A stretch of 64,000 nucleotides of DNA from Pectobacterium carotovorum (lineage in GTDB: Bacteria > Pseudomonadota > Gammaproteobacteria > Enterobacterales > Enterobacteriaceae), in NCBI RefSeq assembly GCF_033898505.1, contig NZ_JAXAFK010000001.1:1488001-1552000 (forward strand), read 5' to 3'. A program made the position numbers and the translations under genes. Below are positions 8,902-16,873 of the stretch, one piece after another. Each line of letters opens with the position of its first letter. Positions within the stretch are counted from its first letter, which is position 1. The notes beneath the pieces were generated by a model. It did not search any database. It worked only from the letters and a program-made list of their open reading frames with translations, and was not told the DNA's origin.

Positions 8902-9621
8902 ATGGTTATAAAGGCGCAAAGTCCGGCTGGATTCGCGGAAGAATACATTATCGAAAGTATATGGAATAACCGCTTTCCTCCTGGCTCTATTTTGCCCGCG
9001 GAAAGAGAACTTTCCGAACTGATCGGCGTGACCCGTACTACCCTGCGCGAAGTACTTCAGCGCTTGGCTCGCGATGGTTGGCTGACGATACAGCACGGGA
9101 AACCAACAAAGATTAACAATTTTTGGGAAACTTCCGGGCTCAATATTCTGGAAACGTTGGCGCGGCTCGATCACGATAGCGTGCCGCAATTGATCGACAA
9201 CCTGCTGGCCGTGCGAACCAATATCGCCGCCATCTTTATTCGGACGGCGTTACGGCATAACCCGGAAAAGGTGCGTGATGTGTTGACTCAGGCAAACGCC
9301 GTAGACGATAGCGCAGAAGCCTTTGCACAACTTGACTACAACGTGTTCCGTGGTTTGGCTTTTGCCTCCGGCAATCCGATTTATGGCCTGATTCTGAACG
9401 GTCTCAAAGGGTTATATATTCGCGTAGGGCGCTACTATTTTTCCAATCCGGAAGCCCGCAAGCTGGCGGTGAATTTTTACGGTCGGTTGGAAACGTTGCG
9501 CAGCGAAGAGCTGTACGATCAGGTTATGGATGTCGTCAGACATTACGGTAAAGAAAGCGGAGCGATCTGGCACAGTATGCAGAGCGCTATCCCACGGGAT
9601 ATCGCAGAAGTACGCCGCTAA
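8902..9621 (+). CDS. fadR: Fatty acid metabolism regulator FadR
   Basis: GntR-family acyl-CoA-responsive regulator that represses fatty acid degradation and activates fabA/fabB. The 239-aa length equals E. coli FadR. The N-terminal winged helix-turn-helix (about residues 10-75) contains [20 protein letters not shown] and the recognition-wing motif [16 protein letters not shown]. The C-terminal helical acyl-CoA-binding domain includes the [15 protein letters not shown] segment. It is divergent from nhaB and convergent with ycgB across a shared hairpin. Confidence 0.96.
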   Translation: MVIKAQSPAGFAEEYIIESIWNNRFPPGSILPAERELSELIGVTRTTLREVLQRLARDGWLTIQHGKPTKINNFWETSGLNILETLARLDHDSVPQLIDNLLAVRTNIAAIFIRTALRHNPEKVRDVLTQANAVDDSAEAFAQLDYNVFRGLAFASGNPIYGLILNGLKGLYIRVGRYYFSNPEARKLAVNFYGRLETLRSEELYDQVMDVVRHYGKESGAIWHSMQSAIPRDIAEVRR

Positions 9622-9663
9622 GGCTCATACCGCTTTGCTGGATGGTGAATAGGTGAATAGGTG

Positions 9664-9705
9664 AAAAGGGGATTCAGGCAACAACCTGAATCCCCTTTGT
9701 CTTTG
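9664..9705. terminator. Bidirectional terminator between fadR and ycgB
   Basis: A perfect 14-bp stem, AAAGGGGATTCAGG (9665-9678) with CCTGAATCCCCTTT (9685-9698), has a 6-nt loop. On the plus strand it is followed by GTCTTTG, and on the minus strand by TTCAC. Three 8-9 bp GTGAATAGG-like units precede it (about 9645-9668). Confidence 0.7.
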
Positions 9706-9721
9706 GCTGTGTCACCTTTCG

Positions 9722-11263
9722 CTACGCGGATGCCGTTCCGTTACGCGGCGGGCAGCGTTCAAGCAGCTCAATGCTGCCATCTGCGTTAGCCTGTTCCAGA
9801 TAGACGTCGAACCCCCACAGGCGATGGACGTGCTTCAATACTTCCTGACTGCTTTTATCCAGCGGGGCGCGATTATGCGGAACGTAGCGCAGCGTCAGCG
9901 CTCGATTACCGCGTAGATCCACATTCCAGACCTGAATATTCGGCTCCAGATGGCTCAGGTTGTACTGCGCGGAGAGTTCCTGCCGGATCAGGCGATAACC
10001 TTCTTCGTCGTGAATCGCGGCAATTTCCAGATAGTTGTTTCGATCGTCATCCAGCACGGTAAATAGCCGGAAATCACGCATCAACTTAGGCGACAGGAAC
10101 TGGCTGATGAAGCTTTCGTCCTTGAAGTTCTGCATCGCGAAATGCAGCGTATCGAGCCAGTCTTTACCCGCGATATCGGGGAACCAGTAGCGGTCTTCCT
10201 CCGTCGGCGACTGGCAAATGCGTTTGATGTCCTGAAACATCGCAAAGCCCAGCGCATAAGGGTTTATCCCGTTGTAGTACGGGCTATTGTACGGCGGCTG
10301 ATAGATCACGTTGGTATGGCTGTGCAGGAATTCCATCATGAAGCGCTCAGTGACCCGGCCTTCATCATAGAGGTGGTTCAGAATGGTGTAGTGCCAGAAC
10401 GTCGCCCAGCCTTCATTCATCACCTGAGTCTGCTTCTGCGGATAGAAATACTGGCTGACTTTCCGCACGATGCGCAGAATCTCACGCTGCCAGGGCTCCA
10501 GCAGCGGTGCGTTTTTTTCCATAAAATAGAGCAGGTTTTCCTGCGGTTCTTGTGGAAAACGTCTCGCTTGCTCCGGTGCAGCCCCTTGTTCACGCCGTGG
10601 TAACGTTTTCCAGAGATCGTTAACCTGACTTTGCAGGTAGGCCTCGCGGCTTTTCTGGCGGGATTTTTCCTCTTCAAGCGAAATTTTTTGCGGACGCTTG
10701 TAGCGATCAACGCCGTAATTCATCAGCGCATGGCAGGAATCTAGCAGCCGCTCCACTTCGTCCACGCCATAACGCTCTTCGCATTGCGCGATATACTGCC
10801 GGGCGAACAGCAGGTAATCGACGATGGAGCTGGCGTCGGTCCAACTGCGGAACAGGTAATTACCTTTGAAGAACGAGTTGTGTCCGTAGCAGGCATGCGC
10901 CATGACCAGCGCCTGCATCGGCAGCGTGTTCTCCTCCATCAAATACGCGATACAGGGATCGGAGTTAATGACGATTTCGTACGCCAGCCCTTGCTGCCCG
11001 TGTTTGTAGCGCTGTTCGGTCTCGATAAATTTCTTCCCGAACGACCAGTGAGCATAGTTGATCGGCATTCCTATACTGGAATAGGCATCCATCATTTGTT
11101 CTGAGGTGATGACTTCGATCTGATGAGGATAGGTCGACAGACGATACAGCTTGGCCACCCGATCAATTTCATCAAGGTAAACCTGCAACAACTCAAACGT
11201 CCAGTCCGGTCCATCACTCAGGCGAAGTGTTTTTTTTACCTGATTATCCGTGGATATAGCCAT
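9722..11263 (-). CDS. ycgB: SpoVR-family protein YcgB
   Basis: 513-aa soluble SpoVR-family protein, nearly identical in layout to E. coli YcgB (LSDGPDWTFELL near the N-terminus, MMDAYSSIGMPINYAHWSFG, the family signature MNEGWATFWHY, and the C-terminal PRNG end). The start is set at 11263 (MAISTDN) because the preceding 26 codons have no counterpart in YcgB, and a GGGGG ribosome-binding site lies just upstream. The molecular function is not established. SpoVR proteins co-occur with PrkA (YeaG) and YeaH, both present about 9 kb away here. In E. coli ycgB adjoins dadA; here a seven-gene operon intervenes. Confidence 0.93.
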   Translation of the reverse strand: MAISTDNQVKKTLRLSDGPDWTFELLQVYLDEIDRVAKLYRLSTYPHQIEVITSEQMMDAYSSIGMPINYAHWSFGKKFIETEQRYKHGQQGLAYEIVINSDPCIAYLMEENTLPMQALVMAHACYGHNSFFKGNYLFRSWTDASSIVDYLLFARQYIAQCEERYGVDEVERLLDSCHALMNYGVDRYKRPQKISLEEEKSRQKSREAYLQSQVNDLWKTLPRREQGAAPEQARRFPQEPQENLLYFMEKNAPLLEPWQREILRIVRKVSQYFYPQKQTQVMNEGWATFWHYTILNHLYDEGRVTERFMMEFLHSHTNVIYQPPYNSPYYNGINPYALGFAMFQDIKRICQSPTEEDRYWFPDIAGKDWLDTLHFAMQNFKDESFISQFLSPKLMRDFRLFTVLDDDRNNYLEIAAIHDEEGYRLIRQELSAQYNLSHLEPNIQVWNVDLRGNRALTLRYVPHNRAPLDKSSQEVLKHVHRLWGFDVYLEQANADGSIELLERCPPRNGTASA

Positions 11264-11502
11264 CAGCGCGCCCCCTAATATAGCAAACCTGTACGTGAGA
11301 TTCCGTTTACTGCCTTCCGGTTGGCCCAGCCAAAAAATCATCGTTGTTCATTTAGTTATAGCTGAGCTTTGGAGGAGCGGCAATTGAGGAATCGAACGTG
11401 TTTGATGGTAAAAGGTTGTTGGTAGGGTAGAAAATGCACGCGTATGTACGGGAGGATAGGGAAGTGCGCTCTCCTGCGAGAGCGCAAAAAATGTAGGCCG
11501 GA

Positions 11503-12402
11503 TTAGGGCCGTTGATAGCGTTTTAGGAGTGCCTGAATATCTCTGAGTCGCGAGACCGCGAGGGTAGACAGTTTCTCTTGTGAAATTGCACGTTCGAGGG
11601 AAATACAGTCTTTCCAGAGTGAACGTCCGGCAATGACGCCAGATGCGCCATTTTTTAACGCGCTTTCTACCTGAGGGAGAAACGTTGCGTGATCGACACC
11701 CGCAGACAGGACTGCCCAGGGGATGTTACCGCAGAGCGCGGTAACGTGCGCGCAGGCTGCATCAGATCCGGGGTAAGGAATTTTTAAAACCTTTGCGCCT
11801 GCCTCGATACAGGCCTGACAGCCTGCTGGGATGAGTTCGGGCAGGCGGCAAATGTAGGCGTCGCGAGATTCATTTTCCAGAGAATAGGTCAGAAATTCGA
11901 CGACGAGCAGTAAATCTTCCTGCGCAAAGTCCTGAATCACGGTACGGAGGGTTTCAAGGTTACGGGTATTGGCATCCGGTATATCAGGGCGCAGGTAGAT
12001 CATAATTTTCCCCCCTGTCGCTCCCCACTCACGCACTTTACGCGCCGTGACACCCTCAACCAGCGTGGAGATCCGATAGCCTTCTGGCGTCGTTTCCCAG
12101 CCTGACGCATCAAGCCCAATGAGCAGACCGGTATCACGAGGCAAGATATTTTCATCGATCAAACCGGGTATGGCGCAAATCGGATCAACCAGCACGCATC
12201 CCGCTTCTGCCGCCAGATAACGTGTGATGTCATATTTTGTTTTTCCTAATGTTTCATTGGTAATGGTGGCCTGCGCTTCCGGGGTCGATGCTAATAACGT
12301 TCGCATCCCACCACGTTGATCGCAGGCAATAACCATCATTGAGCCCGTTGCGTCGCAAATTAATTGGTATCCCCGGTGTTCAGCCGTGGTCATGGTGTTC
12401 AT
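11503..12402 (-). CDS. Class I aldolase of the LacD/YihT (tagatose-1,6-bisphosphate / SFP aldolase) family
   Basis: 299-aa TIM-barrel aldolase. MVIACDQRGGM (about 23-33) and AGAKVLKIPYPG (201-212) are typical of the LacD/YihT family; Lys207 in VLK is the likely Schiff-base lysine. Relatives cleave tagatose 1,6-bisphosphate or 6-deoxy-6-sulfofructose 1-phosphate to dihydroxyacetone phosphate plus a C3 aldehyde. The start at 12402 follows GAGGAT; the in-frame upstream ATG at 12417 is part of that ribosome-binding site. It is the last gene of the PTS operon. With the phosphofructokinase-like first gene, a ketose 1,6-bisphosphate is the likely substrate. There is no clear terminator after it. Confidence 0.85.
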   Translation of the reverse strand: MNTMTTAEHRGYQLICDATGSMMVIACDQRGGMRTLLASTPEAQATITNETLGKTKYDITRYLAAEAGCVLVDPICAIPGLIDENILPRDTGLLIGLDASGWETTPEGYRISTLVEGVTARKVREWGATGGKIMIYLRPDIPDANTRNLETLRTVIQDFAQEDLLLVVEFLTYSLENESRDAYICRLPELIPAGCQACIEAGAKVLKIPYPGSDAACAHVTALCGNIPWAVLSAGVDHATFLPQVESALKNGASGVIAGRSLWKDCISLERAISQEKLSTLAVSRLRDIQALLKRYQRP

Positions 12403-12438
12403 AATAATTATCCTCATAAAATTAATATTAATAATCGA

Positions 12439-12972
12439 TTAATCCAGGTGGCTTTTAATCCATTGAATGAGTTCCTGATAATTAATGTCCTTATCCTGAT
12501 CAACCGTGTAACACTTACCAATATTCATCGGGTGAGCCTGATGTGCGAGTGCCATTAACTCCGGAAGGTACTCATCACCGGGATGACCTTTTATTCTTTT
12601 ATGCACTCTGGCTTGATAACGTTCTGCTACTCGTTCGGATGAAATAGCATTCCATATTTCAAGCGTGTGGTGGATGTCACACGCCGTGATATATTCTTGC
12701 AATAGTGATTTTTCTCGGAATCCAAACCACGCATCAAGAATCATCGTGCTGTCTTTTGGGGCCTGCCGAACGATATTAAACATGGCTTGATAAGCTGCGT
12801 ACCCTAGCTTTCTGTTTAACGTTCTATCAATGGTGTCGCAAAGTTGCACCATGAAAGGCTCTTTTATCTCATCGAGACTTAACCGTGGGAGATGCAATTC
12901 ATCCGCAATGATTCGAGCTACCGTACTTTTCCCCGATGCCGGTATACCATTTATCAAAATAAGTTTTTTCAT
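12439..12972 (-). CDS. Small P-loop kinase/ATPase of a PTS operon
   Basis: 177-aa protein with a Walker A motif GIPASGKST at residues 9-17 and a fold typical of small nucleotide-dependent kinases or zeta-toxin-like ATPases (AAA_33 group). LDAWFGFRE (about 79-87) may be the Walker B-like strand. The ATG overlaps the TGA of the EIIA gene (ATGA), so the two are translationally coupled. A sugar or sugar-phosphate kinase role is plausible from the operon but cannot be read from the sequence; a regulatory nucleotide-binding role is possible. Confidence 0.65.
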   Translation of the reverse strand: MKKLILINGIPASGKSTVARIIADELHLPRLSLDEIKEPFMVQLCDTIDRTLNRKLGYAAYQAMFNIVRQAPKDSTMILDAWFGFREKSLLQEYITACDIHHTLEIWNAISSERVAERYQARVHKRIKGHPGDEYLPELMALAHQAHPMNIGKCYTVDQDKDINYQELIQWIKSHLD

Positions 12973-13406
12973 AATGCTCCAGCAATGTCATCGGATGTGA
13001 TGGCGGTTCGAATACGAGAGATCATGTCGTCTTTTTCCAGTAAATTGACGATGGAGGCAATACCTTCCGTAATATGCGCGTCGCTACTAATGCCACCGAA
13101 CATAATTAAAATATCTACCGGTTCGCTTCCCTGAATAGAGAGGGGCGTGTGTAACGTCAGTAAACTAAAACAATTCTCCTGCACCCCGCATTCAGGGCGA
13201 GCATGTGGAATCGCGATGCCTTCATCAAAAACATAATAAGGGCCATATTCCTTAGTGTTTTTTATCACCGCAATGGGATACTCCGCCGTGATAAATTTTG
13301 CGTCAATTAATGGTTGTGCGGCACAATAGATCGCGTCTTCCCACGTTTTACATACCACGCCAAGTTGAATACAGTTATGTTGTAACAGGAAGTTTTTTAT
13401 GCTCAT
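12969..13406 (-). CDS. PTS EIIA component (fructose/mannitol/ascorbate-type)
   Basis: 145-aa cytoplasmic EIIA of the PTS_EIIA type-2 fold. The phosphorylation motif GIAIPHARPE places the active histidine at residue 68. It takes phosphate from HPr and passes it to the EIIB cysteine. It resembles UlaC-type EIIAs in size and belongs with the ascorbate-family EIIB and EIIC upstream in the same operon. The stop overlaps the next gene's start by 4 bp. Confidence 0.88.
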   Translation of the reverse strand: MSIKNFLLQHNCIQLGVVCKTWEDAIYCAAQPLIDAKFITAEYPIAVIKNTKEYGPYYVFDEGIAIPHARPECGVQENCFSLLTLHTPLSIQGSEPVDILIMFGGISSDAHITEGIASIVNLLEKDDMISRIRTAITSDDIAGAL

Positions 13407-13412
13407 AACGCC

Positions 13413-13691
13413 TCATATATTTTTACGAATGGTGTTTCTGAGTTCATCAATTTTGATAAAAAGATTATCAACGCGATGTCGATAATCAGGATGCCCAGAA
13501 AATAATTGAATGGCCTGGTTGTATTTAATCATTAATGTTTTCTGTGTTTCACTATGGCTTGGGTCTTGTATTAAACAAGACTCCAGTTCTGCTAATTCCT
13601 TTTCCATTTCTCTGGCGAGATTGTCATCCGCATTACCACGACGATCGGCAGAGAAACCGGAAGATAAAAAATGCTTGAGAAAAGAAAACAT
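13413..13691 (-). CDS. Hypothetical 92-aa protein in PTS operon
   Basis: I do not recognise this family. The 92-aa product is mostly helical: a short hydrophobic N-terminus (MFSFLKHFLSSGF), a charged linker, then heptad-like helices (about 27-92, EMEKELAELESCLIQD and HRVDNLFIKIDELRN). It lies between the EIIC and EIIA genes, 6 bp upstream of EIIA, so it is almost certainly co-translated and may be an accessory or adaptor of the permease. Low GC, as in its neighbours. Confidence 0.6.
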   Translation of the reverse strand: MFSFLKHFLSSGFSADRRGNADDNLAREMEKELAELESCLIQDPSHSETQKTLMIKYNQAIQLFSGHPDYRHRVDNLFIKIDELRNTIRKNI

Positions 13692-13751
13692 AGTGACCTC
13701 TTAACCAGTTTGCATGATATTAATGACGACAGACCATAGAAAGGCCATGCA

Positions 13752-15089
13752 CTATTGCGATAATTTTCGATTTGCAATAAAGGCAATGAATGCAACGAAT
13801 GCGACAAACGCGGCGACAAATAACCAATCTTGTTGGAATGCGTGTCCTAATATCAGACCTGTACTGATGACATCAGAATCACTGAAGGTCACGCCGGTAA
13901 ACCCGAATACTTCCAGTAGTGGCACCAGAATGGCAGGCAATAAGGTAATGAAAAGACCATGAACGACGCCACCGATGACAGCGCCACGACGCCCTCCCAG
14001 CGCGTTGCCGAAAATACCGGCTGTCCCGCCGGCAAAGAAGTTGGTCAATAAACCCGGCAGAATCATCGCCAACCCAAACATGGGGAAGATCAGCATCCCC
14101 AGAACAGAACCGACGGTGGTGGCTAGAAAGCCGACAATCACGGCGTTGGGCGCATAAGGGAAGAGCACCGGGCAATCCAGCGCGGGTTTGGCGTTTGGTA
14201 CCAGACGCATCGCGATGCCCCGGAATGCAGGAACTAATTCATTAAGCAGCAGGCGTACACCGCTGTAGAGAACAAACACCCCTGCGACAAACTGCATGGA
14301 CTGCATGAAGGAATACATCAGATAGTTAACGCCGTTGGCGTACTGCGCGATGTAGGCTGGCCCAGCCGCCACGGCGGGGATGAGGTACATCGGCACCATG
14401 ACGACGGCCATCGACAGGTAGGTATCCTGCAAGAACTTGAAGTTATCGGGCAGCGTTAAATCTTCTGTGGATTTGGAGTTTTTGCCGACTACGCGGGCGA
14501 CGGCCGCCTGCACCAAATACCCGATGGTACAAAAATGCCCGAGCGCAACATCATCAGAATTCGTGATTTTGCGTACAATCGGTTGCGCTAGCGCGGGCAT
14601 TAGCACAGCCATAATGCCGCCAAATATGCCTCCGGTTAGGATCAGTGTCGCGCCGGTCAAGCCCGATTTATAGCCGATAACCGTACCGATTGTTGCCATC
14701 CACAGCAGGGCTTGTCCTGTCAGGAAGATATATTTAAAGGGGGTAATGCGTGCAATAAGGATGTTGACCGCAAAGATCACCATGAGCGTCAATGCCACTT
14801 CTGACCCGAGTTCGCGGTTGGCCAGTCCGGCAATAGCGGCAACATCGGTGATGTAGCCGGTCATGCCAAAACCCTGAGTAAAGATTCTGTTCAAATACGT
14901 TAGGGTGTCGACGATGATGTTAATCCCCGCCATCATGATGAGGAAACCCAGCAGGGTTTTGAACGTTCCTTCCGCAATTTTCCCGACTGACTTTTTCTGT
15001 AGAATCAAACCAATCATGGCGATCAGTGCGATTAATATGGATGCCTGGCCTAATAAATCTTTCACAATGAAATTGATAACGGTGTTCAT
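13752..15089 (-). CDS. PTS EIIC permease, ascorbate (UlaA/SgaT) family
   Basis: 445-aa membrane permease with about 11 hydrophobic segments. The N-terminus (FLIMMAGINIIVDTLTYLNRIF) and the central loops (GYKSGLTGATLILTGGIFGG, FGNALGGRRGAVIGGVVHGL) are those of the UlaA family, whose E. coli member takes up L-ascorbate as the 6-phosphate. Here no ascorbate-degradation genes (ulaD-G) are adjacent; the partners are a phosphofructokinase-like kinase and a bisphosphate aldolase. The transported substrate is therefore probably not ascorbate. It is 13 bp downstream of EIIB. Confidence 0.88.
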   Translation of the reverse strand: MNTVINFIVKDLLGQASILIALIAMIGLILQKKSVGKIAEGTFKTLLGFLIMMAGINIIVDTLTYLNRIFTQGFGMTGYITDVAAIAGLANRELGSEVALTLMVIFAVNILIARITPFKYIFLTGQALLWMATIGTVIGYKSGLTGATLILTGGIFGGIMAVLMPALAQPIVRKITNSDDVALGHFCTIGYLVQAAVARVVGKNSKSTEDLTLPDNFKFLQDTYLSMAVVMVPMYLIPAVAAGPAYIAQYANGVNYLMYSFMQSMQFVAGVFVLYSGVRLLLNELVPAFRGIAMRLVPNAKPALDCPVLFPYAPNAVIVGFLATTVGSVLGMLIFPMFGLAMILPGLLTNFFAGGTAGIFGNALGGRRGAVIGGVVHGLFITLLPAILVPLLEVFGFTGVTFSDSDVISTGLILGHAFQQDWLFVAAFVAFVAFIAFIANRKLSQ

Positions 15090-15102
15090 TTTTCACCTCA
15101 TG

Positions 15103-15396
15103 TTATTTATGAGCCTGGATATAGGCTAAAATTTTTTCTTCTATTTCATCTTTGTCGGTCAATTTATTAAGAATGATGATTCTTTTTTTCTCATCCTCAT
15201 TGGCATCGCTAGTCAGAATATCAGCAAATATTTTCTGCGTTAAAATGACGTCATAACGGAAGGCAGAGGCTTCTGAAATCGTGGTGTGATTTATTTCTGC
15301 CTCAATGCCCAGTTTTTTTAGTACGGATTTTGCACTCATTTCGATAGCGAAACTGGAGCCTAATCCACAGCCGCATACGCAAAGAACTTTCAACAT
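15103..15396 (-). CDS. PTS EIIB component, ascorbate (UlaB/SgaB) family
   Basis: 97-aa cytoplasmic EIIB. The N-terminal loop VLCVCGCGLGSS carries the phosphocysteine. By alignment with the AVCGNGQGSS loop of UlaB this is Cys8; Cys6 and Cys10 are extra nearby thiols. The order PFK-EIIB-EIIC-unknown-EIIA is compact, with 10 to 60 bp gaps, and indicates one transcript. Confidence 0.87.
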   Translation of the reverse strand: MLKVLCVCGCGLGSSFAIEMSAKSVLKKLGIEAEINHTTISEASAFRYDVILTQKIFADILTSDANEDEKKRIIILNKLTDKDEIEEKILAYIQAHK

Positions 15397-15406
15397 AATA
15401 ATGGCC

Positions 15407-16387
15407 TCATATAAGATGATGAGCTTTCGCGAGCTTATAAAAATGACTTTCTACATCAACTAATCGGCGTTCCGATTCCTCTAAGTCGATGGGAATAGCT
15501 TTGTTGTTGTTATTAATAATGATGATTTTATTTGTCAGCCCAGTGTTGATACACCGAACGACCTCTTCTGCTAAAAGGGTGCCCTGAATAATTTCTTCCC
15601 CGGTGGGCGCGCCATTTCGTAAACCATACCCCAAAATTGTTTTTCGGATACGGATTCCAATTTTGTGCTCTAGCTTCTTGATAATAGTGTCGATCGCGCC
15701 CTGAAAGCCGGGTGTATATTCCTGGGTATAGCCTTCAGAGCATAAAATAATCACGCTGTTCTGTTCTGCAATTTTCTCCCGAATACATTGTGATAACGCA
15801 TCCATGTCCCAGGGGGATTCTGGAATAAGCGCAATGTCAGCATTGCTCTTCAACGCCGCCTGTAATGTTAATTCTCCGCAATAACCACCAAGCAGTTCAA
15901 TCATGAATACTCGGCCTTGTAATCCCCGGCCCGTATTGCGTAACTTTTCTACCTCACTCATTACCTGTTCACAGGCGGTAGAAAAACCAATCGTGTAGCT
16001 GTTTCCTGAAATATCATTATCAATCGTCATGCCTACGCCGTAGCAATGAATACCATAGTGGCTGAGTTTTTTGAGAAATTGGAATGATCCATCTCCCCCA
16101 GCCATGATGAGCGCATCGAGTTTTTGTTTTTGTATATTCTTGACGATTTTCTCATAATCAGCTTTTCTGCATTTTTCGGCTCTTCTCCCTGACGTCATCA
16201 ACGGCATTGATGAGATGGAATAATCAACCAGATCGCGACGAGTAATCGCTTTGCAGCAATTGTCGATAAGGCCATTGATTCCACCAGCGAAAATAACGAT
16301 GTCAGCATCTGTCATTCTGTTCACCTGAAAGATGAAGTTATTTATTCCGCTAACGTCGCCGCCACTAATGACTAATCCAATTTTCAT
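15407..16387 (-). CDS. Phosphofructokinase-family sugar-phosphate kinase, divergent active site
   Basis: 326-aa member of the PfkA family and first gene of the PTS operon. Conserved: GGDVSG (9-14), nucleotide loop AGGDGS (96-101), catalytic TIDNDI (121-126, base Asp123), Arg159 (E. coli Arg162) and Arg257 (Arg252). Changed: E. coli MGR at 169-171 is LGG at 166-168, so Arg171 becomes Gly168; His249 becomes Tyr254 (YGLRNGAP for HIQRGGSP); and Gly124 before TIDND becomes Met120. Gly100 (Gly104) favours ATP over pyrophosphate. The losses are in the sugar-phosphate site, suggesting an acceptor other than fructose 6-phosphate, such as another ketose 6-phosphate. Confidence 0.82.
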   Translation of the reverse strand: MKIGLVISGGDVSGINNFIFQVNRMTDADIVIFAGGINGLIDNCCKAITRRDLVDYSISSMPLMTSGRRAEKCRKADYEKIVKNIQKQKLDALIMAGGDGSFQFLKKLSHYGIHCYGVGMTIDNDISGNSYTIGFSTACEQVMSEVEKLRNTGRGLQGRVFMIELLGGYCGELTLQAALKSNADIALIPESPWDMDALSQCIREKIAEQNSVIILCSEGYTQEYTPGFQGAIDTIIKKLEHKIGIRIRKTILGYGLRNGAPTGEEIIQGTLLAEEVVRCINTGLTNKIIIINNNNKAIPIDLEESERRLVDVESHFYKLAKAHHLI

Positions 16388-16873
16388 CGTTGACCTCTGA
16401 AATATGAATAATTATCGTGTGAACACAATGTTATTAAACTGATAAAGCATTTTTTTGATGAATATCTCAAATTTGTATTTAATTACGCGGTTGCGTGGCT
16501 TGACAGGGATGAATAGGGAGCTTTTTTTGTGATGGTTGTCATGATTTTAAAATGCGCTATTTAGCTAACGTATTCATTCATCTGACTTTTAACATTTCCG
16601 TCTTTTTTTATCTTTTCTGCCGTTTCTTCCTAAAAAACGAATGCCTATTTTGTGAATGATTTCACAGTTATTTCGTTACGAACGTCCTCGAGAAGATTGA
16701 TTGAGGTGATAAAGAACAATAGATAAATGTTATCGTTGAGACGGGTGACAATTCCTTCCCAAATGCTAGAGTAGTCTTCAGTTTCACCTGTTACCTAGTG
16801 TTTTATTCCATTAAATAAACAGTTTTCTAGCAGATTAGACGGTCTTTAGCGGAGACAAAGGGAGAGCGGTAGC
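16388..16873. other. Divergent regulatory region of the PTS operon and dadA
   Basis: These 486 bp between the PTS operon (minus) and dadA (plus) hold no gene. They are AT-rich. A 10-bp near-palindrome TGTGAACACA at 16418-16427 lies about 31 bp before the PFK start, where it could act as an operator or CRP half-site pair. No regulator gene accompanies the operon. dadA has AAAGGGAGAG as a ribosome-binding site (16858-16867). Confidence 0.4.

Noticed and set aside
10142..10603. Open frame antisense to ycgB
   Set aside because: Shadow of the well-conserved ycgB coding sequence.
11465..11492. Hairpin GCGCTCTC/GAGAGCGC with an A-run after the aldolase gene
   Set aside because: On the strand of the aldolase transcript the U-run precedes the stem instead of following it, so it is not a standard intrinsic terminator.
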